Below are positions 35,423-47,004 of a stretch of DNA of 64,000 bases, piece by piece. The DNA comes from Streptantibioticus ferralitis (GTDB taxonomy: Bacteria; Actinomycetota; Actinomycetes; Streptomycetales; Streptomycetaceae), in assembly GCF_029223525.1 (NCBI RefSeq), contig NZ_JARHTQ010000001.1:62001-126000 (forward strand), read 5' to 3'. Under the pieces are notes generated by a model that saw only the letters and a program-made list of their open reading frames with translations, made no database searches and had not been told where the DNA came from. The number at the start of each line of letters is the position of its first letter. Position 1 is the stretch's first letter. The translations under genes and the position numbers were made by a program.

Positions 35423-35841
35423 AGGCCGACGAGGGACGCGTCGGCGGCGAGCGCCCGGAAGTGCTCGCGCGGATCGGAGACGAGTCGGCGCGTCGCGAGG
35501 TCCATCAGGCCGCCGACGCTGTGGACTTCGGCGGCCAACGTGCCCTCGGCCGTGTGGATGGACTGCTCCATGCGGAACGACTTGCCCTCGCCCCACAGGA
35601 ACGTGCACGACACGTCGACCTCGTCACCGGCCCGTAGTTCACGATGGAACCGCAGCGTGGTCTCGATGTTCACCGGGCCGACCCCCTTGTCCAGCAGAGC
35701 GCTCTGCCGGACCCCGGCCTGCAGCATCATCACCCACCGGGCGTGCTCGGCGTACTGCAGGTAGACGCTGGTGTTGAGGTGCCCCTGCGAGTCGGTCTCA
35801 TAGCCGCGGACGGTGATCCGTACGGTGAACGGCGTGGCCAC
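35419..35841 (-). CDS. 4HBT-type acyl-CoA thioesterase
   Basis: 140 residues of the hotdog fold: RITVRGYETDSQGHLNTSVY with the HLN motif in place of the active-site aspartate region, then YAEHARWVMM and a sheet-forming ETTLRFHRELRAGDEVDV. It probably hydrolyses acyl-CoA. The GTG at 35841 has GGAGG six bases upstream; the frame continues to 36078 without a better start. Confidence 0.82.
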   Translation of the reverse strand: MATPFTVRITVRGYETDSQGHLNTSVYLQYAEHARWVMMLQAGVRQSALLDKGVGPVNIETTLRFHRELRAGDEVDVSCTFLWGEGKSFRMEQSIHTAEGTLAAEVHSVGGLMDLATRRLVSDPREHFRALAADASLVGL

Positions 35842-36113
35842 GGTGGCCCTCCCGGCGAACTGATGGACGATCGTTGGACCTTCATTGTGCGCCGTCCCCC
35901 GCGGAATCTCCCATGCCGCATACTCCCGTCGACGACAGCGCCCGGCGCAGCCCTCCGCCGCCGCGCAGGCGGTGGCGGCGACGGCTGTCCTGCCGTCAAG
36001 GATTCCGGTCAACTTCCGCCACTCCCCGGTTCGTTGATCGCCTGGTGGATGCGTCCATGGTCGGCTGGGCGCGGCCACCCGCGCCGGCGGTCAGCGGACG
36101 GGGAGTTGGCGGG

Positions 36114-37307
36114 TCAGTGCCCGGTCGTGGGGCGGCGCCTGCGCAGCGTCGTCGCGACACCGATCGCGGCGAGCACCAGTGCGCCTCCGACGGCACCGAG
36201 CCATCCGGTGCCGGGGCCAGCGGCCATGCTGCGGCTCGGGGCCGAAGCGGCGGTGACGACCAGGGAGTTGGTCATCCGTACCCGGCCGTGGTGGGCGACG
36301 ACCGTCACCGGGTAGCTGCCCGGCCTGAGGTCGGTACGCATCGTGGCGAGGTTGAAGTACCGCGGATCGTCACCGTCCGCGCCCTTGCTCTCGTCGCGCT
36401 GGAGCTTCACCGGGTGGGTGAAGGCCGGGGAAGTGGCGACGAGCCGGGTATCCTCGCCCGCGTCCGGGTACACGTCGTGCCACAGGATCTCGACCCGGCC
36501 GCCGGCCGGGACCTTGTAGCCGTGCTCGCGGGCGTCCTCCGGCGAGCCGTGCGGCGTGAAGAACGCGGGACCGCGTGCCTTGCCCAGATAGTCGGCGTCA
36601 CCGGGGCGCGCCGCCCGGACCGTGAGGCGCTGCTCGGTGATCCGGCCGCGCGGACCGTACAACTCGAAGGTGTACGTACCGTCCGTGAGGTCCGGCTTCA
36701 GCTCCGGCTGGGCGGAGAAGGCCCGGGGGTTGTAGAAGTCACCGATCTGGTCGCGGGCCAGCCGGGCCGGCTTGGGCAGCGCCGCGGAGCGCACGGTGAA
36801 GCCGCTGCCGGTCTCGCCCGGGTACAGGTCGTCGAACCGCACCGCCACCTGCTCCCCCGGCCGGGCCACCGCGGCCGAGGCCGTCACGCTCAACGACGGG
36901 CGCTGGGACCGTACGATCTGGATCTTGTCGCGGGCCACGACATGGCCGCCGACGGCGACGGCCAGCGGATACCAGCCGGGCTTGTCGGTCATGGACAGCG
37001 GCACCACGGCCTCGTAGGCGTCCTCGTCCTGGTGCCAGCGCAACCGGGTCGGGCTGTGGAACGCGGGCGACGTGGCGGTCACCCCGTACCGCGACCGGGC
37101 GCCGCTGACGCCCTCCAGCATGATGTCGACGAGTTGCCCGGGGCGGGCCTCGGTGCTGCCGTTCAGCATCAGTACCGGCTTCTCGCGGCCCGGAGCGGCG
37201 GCCGTACTCCCCGTCGCCGGAGCGGCGGCCTGCGCGTTGCCTGTCGCGACGCAGCCGCACAGCAGCAACCCGGACACCGCAGCGGCCAGCGGCCTGGACC
37301 AACTCAT
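36114..37307 (-). CDS. Cell-surface protein with C-terminal membrane anchor
   Basis: 397 residues. The N-terminal signal (MSWSRPLAAAVSGLLLCGCV) is followed by three repeated beta-rich units with related phrases (GVTATSPAFHSPTRLRWHQD, FTVRSAALPKPARLARDQ, LVATSPAFTHPVKLQRDE). A C-terminal transmembrane helix (WLGAVGGALVLAAIGVAT) and an arginine-rich tail end the protein. It should be displayed outside the membrane. A lipobox at LLCGC is possible. No enzymatic motif is visible. GGGGAG precedes the ATG. Confidence 0.78.
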   Translation of the reverse strand: MSWSRPLAAAVSGLLLCGCVATGNAQAAAPATGSTAAAPGREKPVLMLNGSTEARPGQLVDIMLEGVSGARSRYGVTATSPAFHSPTRLRWHQDEDAYEAVVPLSMTDKPGWYPLAVAVGGHVVARDKIQIVRSQRPSLSVTASAAVARPGEQVAVRFDDLYPGETGSGFTVRSAALPKPARLARDQIGDFYNPRAFSAQPELKPDLTDGTYTFELYGPRGRITEQRLTVRAARPGDADYLGKARGPAFFTPHGSPEDAREHGYKVPAGGRVEILWHDVYPDAGEDTRLVATSPAFTHPVKLQRDESKGADGDDPRYFNLATMRTDLRPGSYPVTVVAHHGRVRMTNSLVVTAASAPSRSMAAGPGTGWLGAVGGALVLAAIGVATTLRRRRPTTGH

Positions 37308-37416
37308 GGCGCTCCCCTACTCGTTGCGACCCGCCCCGACCCTTTACCGGGAACTCATCACCCCCATAGACGGAGGAAACAACCCATTGGTTGTGCGGCT
37401 CCCGTCGGGCATGAGT

Positions 37417-37450
37417 GTGGCCCAGCGCCTTTCGGAAGGCGCCGGGCCAC
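37417..37450 (-). terminator. Terminator downstream of serA
   Basis: The stem GTGGCCC-A-GCGCCTT, loop TCGG, AAGGCGC-C-GGGCCAC begins 17 bases past the serA stop. It has a stable tetraloop and one internal mismatch. Confidence 0.82.
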
Positions 37451-37466
37451 GGAACTCACGAGTGGG

Positions 37467-39071
37467 TCAGTCGACCAGGTTGACCGCTCGGGCCGAGGTC
37501 GCGCCGATCTCCTCGGCGATCTCGGCGAGCACCGACTGCGGGATGGAGTCGTCGACGGTCAGGGCGACCAGCGCCTCGCCGCCCTCGGTGGTACGGGCGA
37601 CCTGCATACCGGCGATGTTGATCCCGGCGTCCCCCAGGATCCGGCCGACGATGCCGACGATGCCGGGCCGGTCGCCGTACCGCAGGAAGGCCATGTGCTC
37701 GGTGAGGACCAGGTCCACATCGAAGTCGCCGACACCGACGATCTTCTGGACGTGCTTGGGGCCCGCGAGCGTGCCGGAGACGGACACCTCGTCGCCGCCC
37801 GCCAGCGTGCCGCGCACGGTGACCAGGTTGCGGTGCTCGGGCGATTCCGAGCTGGTCGTCAGCCGGACCTCGACGCCGCGCTCCTGCGCGAACAGCGGGG
37901 CGTTCACATAGCTGACCGTTTCTGCGACGACGTCCTCGAACACGCCCTTGAGGGTGGAGAGTTCGAGCACCTTGACATCATGCTGGGTGATCTCGCCGCG
38001 GACCTCGACATCGAGGCGGACCGCGACCTCGCCCGACAGGGCGGTGAAGATCCGGCCGAGCTTCTCGGCGAGCGGCAGTCCGGGCCGTACGTCCTCGGCG
38101 ATCACGCCGCCCTGCACATTGACCGCGTCCGGCACCAACTCGCCCGCGAGCGCGAGCCGTACGGACTTGGCGACCGCGATGCCCGCCTTCTCCTGGGCCT
38201 CGCCGGTCGAGGCGCCGAGGTGCGGGGTGGCGACCACGGAGTCGAACTGGAACAGTGGGGAGTCGGTGCACGGCTCGGAGGTGAACACGTCCAGGCCCGC
38301 GCCCGCGACCCGGCCCTCCTTCAACGCGGAGGCCAGCGCCTCCTCGTCGACGATGCCGCCACGTGCGGCGTTGACGATCCGGACGCTCGGCTTCACCCGG
38401 TGCAGCGCCTCATCGCCGATCAGGCCGATGGTCTCCGGGGTCTTCGGCAGGTGCACGGTGATGAAGTCGGCCACCTCCAGCAGCTCGTCGAGCGAGAGCA
38501 GCTTGACGCCCATCTGCGCGGCGCGCGCGGGCTGTACATAGGGGTCGTACGCGACGATCTTCATCCCGAACGCGGACATCCGCTGGGCGACCAGTACACC
38601 GATGCGGCCGAGGCCGACCACGCCGAGGGTCTTCTCCGAGAGCTCGACGCCGGTGTACTTGCTGCGCTTCCACTCGCCGTTCTTCAGCGCGGTGTTGGCC
38701 TGCGGGATGTTGCGGGCGGTGGCGATGATCAGGCCGCAGGCGAGCTCGGCGGCGGTGACGATGTTGGACGTCGGGGCGTTGACGACCATCACACCGGCCT
38801 TGGTGGCGGCGGAGACGTCGACGTTGTCGAGGCCGACACCGGCGCGGGCCACCACCTTCAGCTTCCGGGCGGCGGCGATGGCCTCGGCGTCGACCTTGGT
38901 GGCGCTGCGGACCAGGATCGCGTCGGCATCGGTGATCGAGCTCAACAGCTGGGACCGGTCAGCGCCGTTGCAGTGCCGGATCTCGAAGTCCGGCCCGAGG
39001 GCGTCAACGGTGGCGGGCGACAGCTCTTCGGCGATGAGTACGACAGGCTTGGTGGATGAAGCAGTGCTCAC
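37467..39071 (-). CDS. serA: D-3-phosphoglycerate dehydrogenase
   Basis: 534 residues of the long SerA type with an intervening domain and a C-terminal ACT domain, catalysing the first step of serine synthesis. The Rossmann motif is VGLGRIGVLVAQRM, with catalytic residues in NAARGGIVDE, the DVFTSEPC segment and TPHLGAST. The ACT domain (RPGIVGIVGRILGDAGINIA) senses serine in related enzymes. The GTG at 39071 with GAGGA upstream gives MSTASSTKPVV. It is the last biosynthetic gene of the leftward ilvBNC-serA series, separated from ilvC by a 900-base repeat field. Confidence 0.96.
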   Translation of the reverse strand: MSTASSTKPVVLIAEELSPATVDALGPDFEIRHCNGADRSQLLSSITDADAILVRSATKVDAEAIAAARKLKVVARAGVGLDNVDVSAATKAGVMVVNAPTSNIVTAAELACGLIIATARNIPQANTALKNGEWKRSKYTGVELSEKTLGVVGLGRIGVLVAQRMSAFGMKIVAYDPYVQPARAAQMGVKLLSLDELLEVADFITVHLPKTPETIGLIGDEALHRVKPSVRIVNAARGGIVDEEALASALKEGRVAGAGLDVFTSEPCTDSPLFQFDSVVATPHLGASTGEAQEKAGIAVAKSVRLALAGELVPDAVNVQGGVIAEDVRPGLPLAEKLGRIFTALSGEVAVRLDVEVRGEITQHDVKVLELSTLKGVFEDVVAETVSYVNAPLFAQERGVEVRLTTSSESPEHRNLVTVRGTLAGGDEVSVSGTLAGPKHVQKIVGVGDFDVDLVLTEHMAFLRYGDRPGIVGIVGRILGDAGINIAGMQVARTTEGGEALVALTVDDSIPQSVLAEIAEEIGATSARAVNLVD

Positions 39072-39928
39072 GGGGTCCTCACTTGTCCTTCGTGGGCGGC
39101 CGGTCCCGTACGGCCGCTCCAGGGAGGGAGGGATGGCATGCCGCGTGGAAGACGCACGACGCTGTGAGCCTGACGCGCTTGTTAACGAATTGTATCGGCG
39201 GACCACCGGACTGCGTCTGCCGGTCCGGCAGGATCACCCGCACGGGTCTATACGACGTGGACAACCACTACGCGGTCGTCCACACACCACCGCAACCGTC
39301 CCCCTCTCTCCTATCGGGGGCTGCGCCCCCGAACCCCCGCCCGGGGCTACGCCCCAGACCCCCTTGGGGGCTGCGCCCCGAACCCCGCCGGGGCCGTGCG
39401 GCCCCTCAGGCCCAGGGTCACTCCCCCCGCCCCGCTCGATGGGCACAGCCCAAGCGGAGCCGCGTCACGCCCGGCCGCAGCGGTAGAAGGGGGTCGCGGG
39501 GGCGCGGGGCCCGGGGGGACCCGAGGACGCAGCACCCCGGCGGGTTCCGGGGCGAGGCCCCGCCCCTCCTCCGGACCACAGCCCCACATCGCACCCCAGG
39601 CGCAGCCATGGAAGCGGATCAAGCGGCGCAGCCGCCGAGATTCTGGCACGGGGCCCCGCCCCCTCCGGACCACGGCCCCACACCGCACCCCAGCGGGTCG
39701 AGGACGCAGCCCCCCGGCACGGCCCGCAGGAGGCAGCCCCAGGCTCGGCCGGAGAACGCATCCCCCAGCCCTACCGGGGCTGCAACCGTTGAGGGGGGCT
39801 GGGGCGCAGCCCCCCGGCACGGCCCCGCGTCGCCCCCAGGACGTAGCCCTTGAAGGAGCCGCAAGGGGGCGCAGCCCCCGGCGGGGGTTTGGCCCCCGGC
39901 CCGGGCCCTCGCCCGGGGCCCGGTGGGG
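39072..39928. repeat. GC-rich field of imperfect palindromes between serA and ilvC
   Basis: About 600 bases (39315-39928) are built from units like GGGGCTGCGCCCC followed by a C-run (39316, 39343 and 39364 regions, and again near 39812 and 39866). There is also a 28-base direct repeat (39571-39598 and 39665-39692, two mismatches). Open frames occur on both strands but have skewed Arg/Pro/Gly composition and no ribosome binding sites. The AT-richer start (39150-39250) probably holds the serA promoter. Confidence 0.7.
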
Positions 39929-39951
39929 ATCCGGGGGCGGGGCCCCCGGAT
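39929..39951 (-). terminator. Hairpin downstream of ilvC
   Basis: ATCCGGGGGC-GGG-GCCCCCGGAT, a 10-bp perfect stem 23 bases past the ilvC stop, without a U-tract. Confidence 0.65.
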
Positions 39952-39973
39952 TTCGGGTACCGCGCCGGAGGCG

Positions 39974-41598
<1,625 letters not shown>

Positions 41599-41638
41599 AA
41601 CGGCGGGACTTCCTTCGCTTCTTCTCTCGGTCCTGGTC

Positions 41639-43516
41639 TCAGTCATCCATGTCGCCGAAGTCCGGGCGGACCCCGCGTGCGGCCATGACCTCGTCGTTGG
41701 AGGTACCGGCGGCGACCATCGGCCAGACCATCGCGTCCTCGTGGCAGATGAAGTCCACCACCACGGTCCGGTCGTTGATGGAGTTGGCCCTCTCGATCAC
41801 GGCGTCGAGGTCGGCCGGATCCTCACAGCGGATGCCCACGCAGCCCATCGCCTCGGCGAGCTTGACGAAGTCGGGGGTGCGGGTGCCGAGGCCGGCCGCC
41901 TTCTCCGCGCCCGCGGCGGAGCCGCTATCGGACTCTGTCGGGCCGGAGTGCAGCACGGTGTTGGAGTAGCGCTCGTTGTAGAAGAGGGTCTGCCACTGGC
42001 GGACCATGCCCAGGGCGCCGTTGTTGATGATGGCGACCTTGATCGGGATGTTGTTCAGTGCGCAGGTGACCAGTTCCTGATTGGTCATCTGGAAGCAGCC
42101 GTCGCCGTCGATCGCCCAGACCGTCGCCTCCGGCATGCCCGCCTTGGCGCCCATCGCGGCCGGGACCGCGTAGCCCATGGTGCCGGCGCCACCGGAGTTC
42201 AACCAGGTGTACGGCTTCTCGTAGTTGATGTACTGCGAGGCCCACATCTGGTGCTGGCCGACACCGGCCGCGTAGATGGTGTGCTCCGGTGCGAGCCTGC
42301 CGATGCGCTCGATGACCTGCTGCGGGGAGAGGCTGCCGTCCTCGGGCAGGTCGTAGCCGAGCGGGTACGTCTTGCGCCACGAGTCGATCTGTCCCCACCA
42401 TTCCGCGTAGTCACCGCGGTGGCCCGCCTCGTGCTCCGCCTGGACGGCGACGATCAGATCGGCGATGACCTCGCGGGCGTCACCGACGATCGGCACATCC
42501 GCGGCCCTGATCTTGCCGATCTCGGCCGGGTCGACATCGGCGTGCACGATCTTGGCGAACGGGGCGAAGGTGTCCACCCGGCCGGTGACGCGGTCGTCGA
42601 ACCGGGCGCCGAGCGCGACCAGCAGATCGGCCTTCTGCAGGGCGGTGACCGCGGAGACCGCGCCGTGCATACCGGGCATGCCGACGTGCTGCGGGTGGCT
42701 GTCGGGGAAGGCGCCCAGCGCCATCAGCGTGGTGGTGACCGGGGCGCCGGTCAGTTCGGCGAGGATCCGCAGTTCCTCGGTGGCGTGCGCCTTCAGCACA
42801 CCGCCGCCGACGTAGAGCACCGGCCGCTTGGCCTCGGCGATGAGCCTGGCGGCCTCGCGGATCTGCTTGGCGTGCGGCTTGGTCACCGGCCGGTAGCCGG
42901 GCAGGTCGGTCTGCGGCGGCCAGGTGAAGACGGTCTGCGCCTGCAGCGCGTCCTTGGCGATGTCGACCAGCACCGGGCCCGGGCGGCCGGTGGCGGCGAT
43001 GTGGAACGCCTCGGCGATGGTGTGCGGGATGTCCTCGGCTTTGGTCACCAGGAAGTTGTGCTTGGTGATCGGCATGGTGATGCCGCAGATGTCCGCCTCC
43101 TGGAAGGCGTCCGTACCGATCGACTTGGAGCTGACCTGGCCGGTGATCGCGACCAGCGGCACCGAGTCCATGTGCGCGTCGGCGATCGGGGTCACCAGGT
43201 TGGTGGCACCGGGGCCCGAGGTGGCCATGCAGACGCCGACCTTGCCGGTGGCCTGCGCGTAGCCGGTGGCGGCGTGGCCCGCGCCCTGCTCATGGCGGAC
43301 GAGGATGTGGCGCACGCGCTTCGAGTCGAACATCGGGTCGTAGGCGGGAAGGATGGCCCCGCCGGGAATGCCGAATACGGTGTCGGCGCCGACTTCCTCC
43401 AGAGAGCGGATGAGGGACTGGGCACCCGTCACATGCTCGGTGACGGGCTGTGCTGCCTGTGCCGCGCTGCGGGCCCGCGGCTGCGGATGGTGGGCCCCAG
43501 TGGCCTGCTCGGTCAT
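41639..43516 (-). CDS. ilvB: Acetolactate synthase large subunit
   Basis: 625-residue ThDP enzyme that makes acetolactate and acetohydroxybutyrate. The catalytic glutamate is in [14 protein letters not shown], and the ThDP motif is [14 protein letters not shown] through [12 protein letters not shown]. The N-terminal 35 residues are a variable extension. Transcription is governed by a leader peptide with the ILVL codons and an intrinsic terminator upstream. Confidence 0.97.
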   Translation of the reverse strand: MTEQATGAHHPQPRARSAAQAAQPVTEHVTGAQSLIRSLEEVGADTVFGIPGGAILPAYDPMFDSKRVRHILVRHEQGAGHAATGYAQATGKVGVCMATSGPGATNLVTPIADAHMDSVPLVAITGQVSSKSIGTDAFQEADICGITMPITKHNFLVTKAEDIPHTIAEAFHIAATGRPGPVLVDIAKDALQAQTVFTWPPQTDLPGYRPVTKPHAKQIREAARLIAEAKRPVLYVGGGVLKAHATEELRILAELTGAPVTTTLMALGAFPDSHPQHVGMPGMHGAVSAVTALQKADLLVALGARFDDRVTGRVDTFAPFAKIVHADVDPAEIGKIRAADVPIVGDAREVIADLIVAVQAEHEAGHRGDYAEWWGQIDSWRKTYPLGYDLPEDGSLSPQQVIERIGRLAPEHTIYAAGVGQHQMWASQYINYEKPYTWLNSGGAGTMGYAVPAAMGAKAGMPEATVWAIDGDGCFQMTNQELVTCALNNIPIKVAIINNGALGMVRQWQTLFYNERYSNTVLHSGPTESDSGSAAGAEKAAGLGTRTPDFVKLAEAMGCVGIRCEDPADLDAVIERANSINDRTVVVDFICHEDAMVWPMVAAGTSNDEVMAARGVRPDFGDMDD

Positions 43517-43584
43517 CTGCGTTTCTCTTCTCGAAGAGGCCGCCCCGGCTCAATGGTATGAGGGGCGGTAGGTGCCAGTGCAAC

Positions 43585-43618
43585 AAAAAACCCCTCGTGC
43601 CGTTAGGCAAGCGAGGGG
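43585..43618 (-). terminator. Attenuator terminator of the ilvB leader
   Basis: On the minus strand CCCCTCGC-TTGCC-TAAC-GGCA-CGAGGGG runs into TTTTTTG. It sits between the leader peptide stop and ilvB. When the ribosome does not stall at the Ile/Leu/Val codons this hairpin should end transcription. Confidence 0.9.
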
Positions 43619-43660
43619 AGCGCGCCGGTGCTGTCATCGGGGCGGGTGAGTGGCCCCGGA

Positions 43661-43702
43661 TCAGCCGACGCGCTTTCCAAGTACGAGAATTCGGGTGCGC
43701 AT
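43661..43702 (-). CDS. ilvB leader peptide MRTRILVLGKRVG
   Basis: A 13-residue frame (ATG 43702, TGA ending 43661) behind GGAGGAGGGTCGGAG. It contains Ile-Leu-Val-Leu in a row. I recall the same peptide reported for the actinobacterial ilvB attenuator. Stalling on these codons under branched-chain amino-acid limitation should favour an antiterminator structure. Confidence 0.92.
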   Translation of the reverse strand: MRTRILVLGKRVG

Positions 43703-43779
43703 GGCTCCGACCCTCCTCCCCCTTGGACATCAGTGTCAAGTGGGTGGGACGGTCGTCTCATTATGTGAGCGTGGTGCTC

Positions 43780-46764
43780 TTATGTGAGCGCGGTATTCGG
43801 CTGGTCAGGGGACACCCCCCTGAGTCCCAGTCCGCTACCCGCCGGTACGACGTCCCGTTCAGCGCACATCGGTACCGGATAGCCGCCGCGGGCCAGCGAG
43901 CCGCGCAACCGCGGTTCGTCCAGCGGCCCGGCGAACGCCATGCCCTGCCCGTGCGTACACCCCATCTCGCGCAACGCCACCACCTGTTCCGGCCGGTCCA
44001 CCCCGTCGGCGACCGACCGCAGACCCAGATCGCGGGCGATCCGCAGCAGCCCGGCAGTGATCTTGTGTACTCGGGCCGACTCCACCAGATCCGCGGTGAA
44101 GGCCCGGTCCAGCCGCAGGACGTCGACCGGAAGCCGGCGTAGCGCGAGCATGCCCGCGTATCCGGTGCCGAAGCCCTCCAGCGCGATCGTCACCCCCGCC
44201 CGGCGCAGTGCGATCAGCCGCCGCTCCAACTCGTCCAGGCAGATCCGCGGATCATGGCCGGTGAGCGCCAGCACCAGCGCGCCGGCCGGTAGCTCATGGC
44301 GGGCCAGCAGCGACTCCACGCTCTTGGGCGGCAGATCGCGGCCCATCAGCCGACGCGCGGACATCCGCACCGAAACCGGCACCCGGTGCCCCAGGCGGTG
44401 CCGGTGTGCCGCCTGTTCGACGGCCTGCTCCAGCATCCAGCGGCTGACCTCGACGCGGTCCTCGTCCGCCTCCCGCCGACTGTCGGCCAGCCGCAGGAAC
44501 TCGGCCGGAGTGAACAGGATGCCCTGCGCGGAGCGCCAGCGGGCCTGCGCCTCGACGGCGTCGACGACCCCGCTCTCCAGGTCCACCACAGGCTGGTGAA
44601 GCAGCGTGAACTCGCCCCTGTCCAGGGCGGTTCGCAGCCGCTCGGCCAGTTCCGCACGGCGCGCCACCTCGGCTTGCATCTGCGGCGCGTACAGCTCAAC
44701 CCGGTTCTTCCCGGCGGACTTCGCCCGGTACATCGCCAGGTCGGCGTTGCGCATCAGCTCGGCCGGGCCGATGCCCGGCCCGGCGAAGGCGACGCCGATG
44801 CTGGCCGCCACCCGCACGGTGGTCTCCCCGACCCTCGGCCCGCCGTGCTCGGGGGAGGCGTTCCGCTCTGTGCCGCCATGCCCCTCGGCGGAGGCGCCGC
44901 GCGCCGCGGAACCGGCGAGGACCGCGTACGGCTCGGAGAGGGTGAGCCGCAGCCGTTCGGCGATCTCCACTATCTGCTGCTCGCGCACGTGCCGCTCGCC
45001 CTTGCCACCACAGATGAGGGCGGCGAATTCATCGCCGCCCAACCGTGCCGCCGTGTCGCCCGCCCGGACCGACTCTTGGAGCCTGCGGGCCGCCTGGATG
45101 AGGAGTTCGTCCCCCGCCTGGTGGCCGACGGTGTCGTTGACCGCCTTGAAGCCGTCCAGGTCGATGTAGAGCACGGCGGCGTCGCCGTCGTCGGCTCGGC
45201 GGCCGCCTAGCGCCTGGCGTACCCGCTCGGAGAACAGCGCGCGGTTGGGCAGGTCGGTGAGCGGGTCGTGGGAGGCGTTGTGCTGCAACTGGGCCTGCAG
45301 CCGCACCCGTTCGGTCACATCGCGGCTGTTGAAGATCAGGCCGCCCTGGTACCGGTTGACGGAGGACTCCACGTTGAGCCAGCCGCCGTCGCCTGAGCGG
45401 ATCCGGCACTCGATACGGGTGGCGGGCTCCTCGGAGGGTGGCGCGGCGAGGAAGCGCCGTACCTCGTGCAGCACTCTGCCGAGGTCCTCCGGATGGATGT
45501 GCGAGGCGAGTTCGGTACCCACCATCTGCTCGGCGTCACGGCCGTAGACCCCCTTGGCGGCGGGGCTCACATACCGCAGCACGCCGGTGTTCGCGGCGAT
45601 CATGATGACATCGCTGGACCCTTGGACCAGGGAGCGGAAGTGGTTCTCCTTCTGCGCCAGTTCCTGGGTGAGGGCGATGTTGTCGAGCAGCATGATGCCC
45701 TGGCGTGCGACCAGGACGAGGGCGACCGTACAGCCGGTGAACAGGACGACCCGGTCGATCTTCCGGCCGTTGAGCACGTTGTAGAGGATGCCCAACGTAC
45801 AGACGGCGGCCGCGAGGTACGGGGTGAGCGCGCCGAGTGAACCGCTGCCCCTGCGGTCCGGGGAGCCGCGCGGTGGCGCCGTGCGGCGGCTGGTCTCGCG
45901 CTTGCCGACCCACGGCGCGTACGCCAGCAGTATGCTCCCGGCGAACCAGCCCGCGTCCAGGATCTGCCCCGAGCGGTAGTGCTCACGCAGCAGCGGAGAG
46001 GTGAACAGCGCGTCGCACACAACGGTCAGGGCGAGCGCGGCGATCGCGGTGTTCACCGCCGACCGGTTGGCCGAGGAGCGCCGGAAGTGCAGCACGAGGA
46101 CCAGGGACACCAGCATGATGTCGAGTACCGGATAGGCCAGCGACAGCGCGATTCTGGCCGTACTGCGGCCGTCCCACTGCGCGGTACGGGCGAGCGCCAG
46201 GCTCCAGGTCAAGGTCAGCAGCGAGCCGCCGATCAGCCAGGCGTCAAGGCCGAGGCAGATCCAACCCGCCCTGTTCACCGGGCGTTTGGCGAGCACCAGC
46301 AGACCGATGATGGCCGGTGGAGCGAACATCAGGAAGCAGAAGTCGGCGGCGGAGGCACGCGGTACGGCCTCGCGCAGTACGACCTCGTACCATCCCCAGA
46401 CGCCGTTGCCCGCCGCGACCATCGCGGAGGAGATGGCGAACAGCACCCAGGCGGGCCGGTTTCGGCCAGGAACGGCACGCGAGTACCACAGGCAGGAGAC
46501 GCTGGCGGTCAGCGCGGCGGCGGACAGCCCGAAGTCGCCCATGAACTGCGCGAGCGTGGGCGTGCCCCAGCCGAGGGCGGCACCGGTGGCGTATCCGCCG
46601 CAGAGCACGGCAACGAGGAGTTGGGGCACGAGTGCCGTCCGGCCGCTGGCAGCGGCGGGACCGGAGAGCACCGCCCCGGACGCGCTCACCCGACCGCCCG
46701 GCACCGCACTCGGCGGTGTGTCCGTACCGGTGTGAGTCTCCATTGGCCGCACATCGCCCGTCAT
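43780..46764 (-). CDS. cdgE: Membrane PAS-GGDEF-EAL protein (CdgE-like)
   Basis: 994 residues. Several hydrophobic segments lie between about 45 and 370, then PAS (about 385-495), GGDEF with intact RLGGDEF (about 578) and a C-terminal EAL-like domain. The I-site RAGD stands five residues before GGDEF, so product inhibition is expected. The EAL part is degenerate: VEAQAR in place of EALLR, LEGFGTGYAG for DDFGTGYSS and VADGVD for VAEGVE. It should therefore make, not break, c-di-GMP. A Gly/Ser/His-rich insert of about 25 residues interrupts the GGDEF domain. It resembles CdgE (SCO5511) by memory and position. Confidence 0.88.
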   Translation of the reverse strand: MTGDVRPMETHTGTDTPPSAVPGGRVSASGAVLSGPAAASGRTALVPQLLVAVLCGGYATGAALGWGTPTLAQFMGDFGLSAAALTASVSCLWYSRAVPGRNRPAWVLFAISSAMVAAGNGVWGWYEVVLREAVPRASAADFCFLMFAPPAIIGLLVLAKRPVNRAGWICLGLDAWLIGGSLLTLTWSLALARTAQWDGRSTARIALSLAYPVLDIMLVSLVLVLHFRRSSANRSAVNTAIAALALTVVCDALFTSPLLREHYRSGQILDAGWFAGSILLAYAPWVGKRETSRRTAPPRGSPDRRGSGSLGALTPYLAAAVCTLGILYNVLNGRKIDRVVLFTGCTVALVLVARQGIMLLDNIALTQELAQKENHFRSLVQGSSDVIMIAANTGVLRYVSPAAKGVYGRDAEQMVGTELASHIHPEDLGRVLHEVRRFLAAPPSEEPATRIECRIRSGDGGWLNVESSVNRYQGGLIFNSRDVTERVRLQAQLQHNASHDPLTDLPNRALFSERVRQALGGRRADDGDAAVLYIDLDGFKAVNDTVGHQAGDELLIQAARRLQESVRAGDTAARLGGDEFAALICGGKGERHVREQQIVEIAERLRLTLSEPYAVLAGSAARGASAEGHGGTERNASPEHGGPRVGETTVRVAASIGVAFAGPGIGPAELMRNADLAMYRAKSAGKNRVELYAPQMQAEVARRAELAERLRTALDRGEFTLLHQPVVDLESGVVDAVEAQARWRSAQGILFTPAEFLRLADSRREADEDRVEVSRWMLEQAVEQAAHRHRLGHRVPVSVRMSARRLMGRDLPPKSVESLLARHELPAGALVLALTGHDPRICLDELERRLIALRRAGVTIALEGFGTGYAGMLALRRLPVDVLRLDRAFTADLVESARVHKITAGLLRIARDLGLRSVADGVDRPEQVVALREMGCTHGQGMAFAGPLDEPRLRGSLARGGYPVPMCAERDVVPAGSGLGLRGVSPDQPNTALT

Positions 46765-47004
46765 CCCCCTCGCGTCCTGAAGCGTCCGGTGTCGGCTACC
46801 GATCGGACTCTTCGTACCGGTGCGCGTAGTTCGTTTCCGGTGCGCGCCTGGGCCGCAGCGTGGCCTGTTCGGCGCACCCCCGCTCGGGACAATACACCAG
46901 ACTCGTCACTCAGGGACATACCTTCTCTACACAGCGTAACCAGGCGGATGATGGCGGTTTCAGAGCGTGTTCATCTGGTGCCGTTCGGTCAGATCTTCGG
47001 GTGC

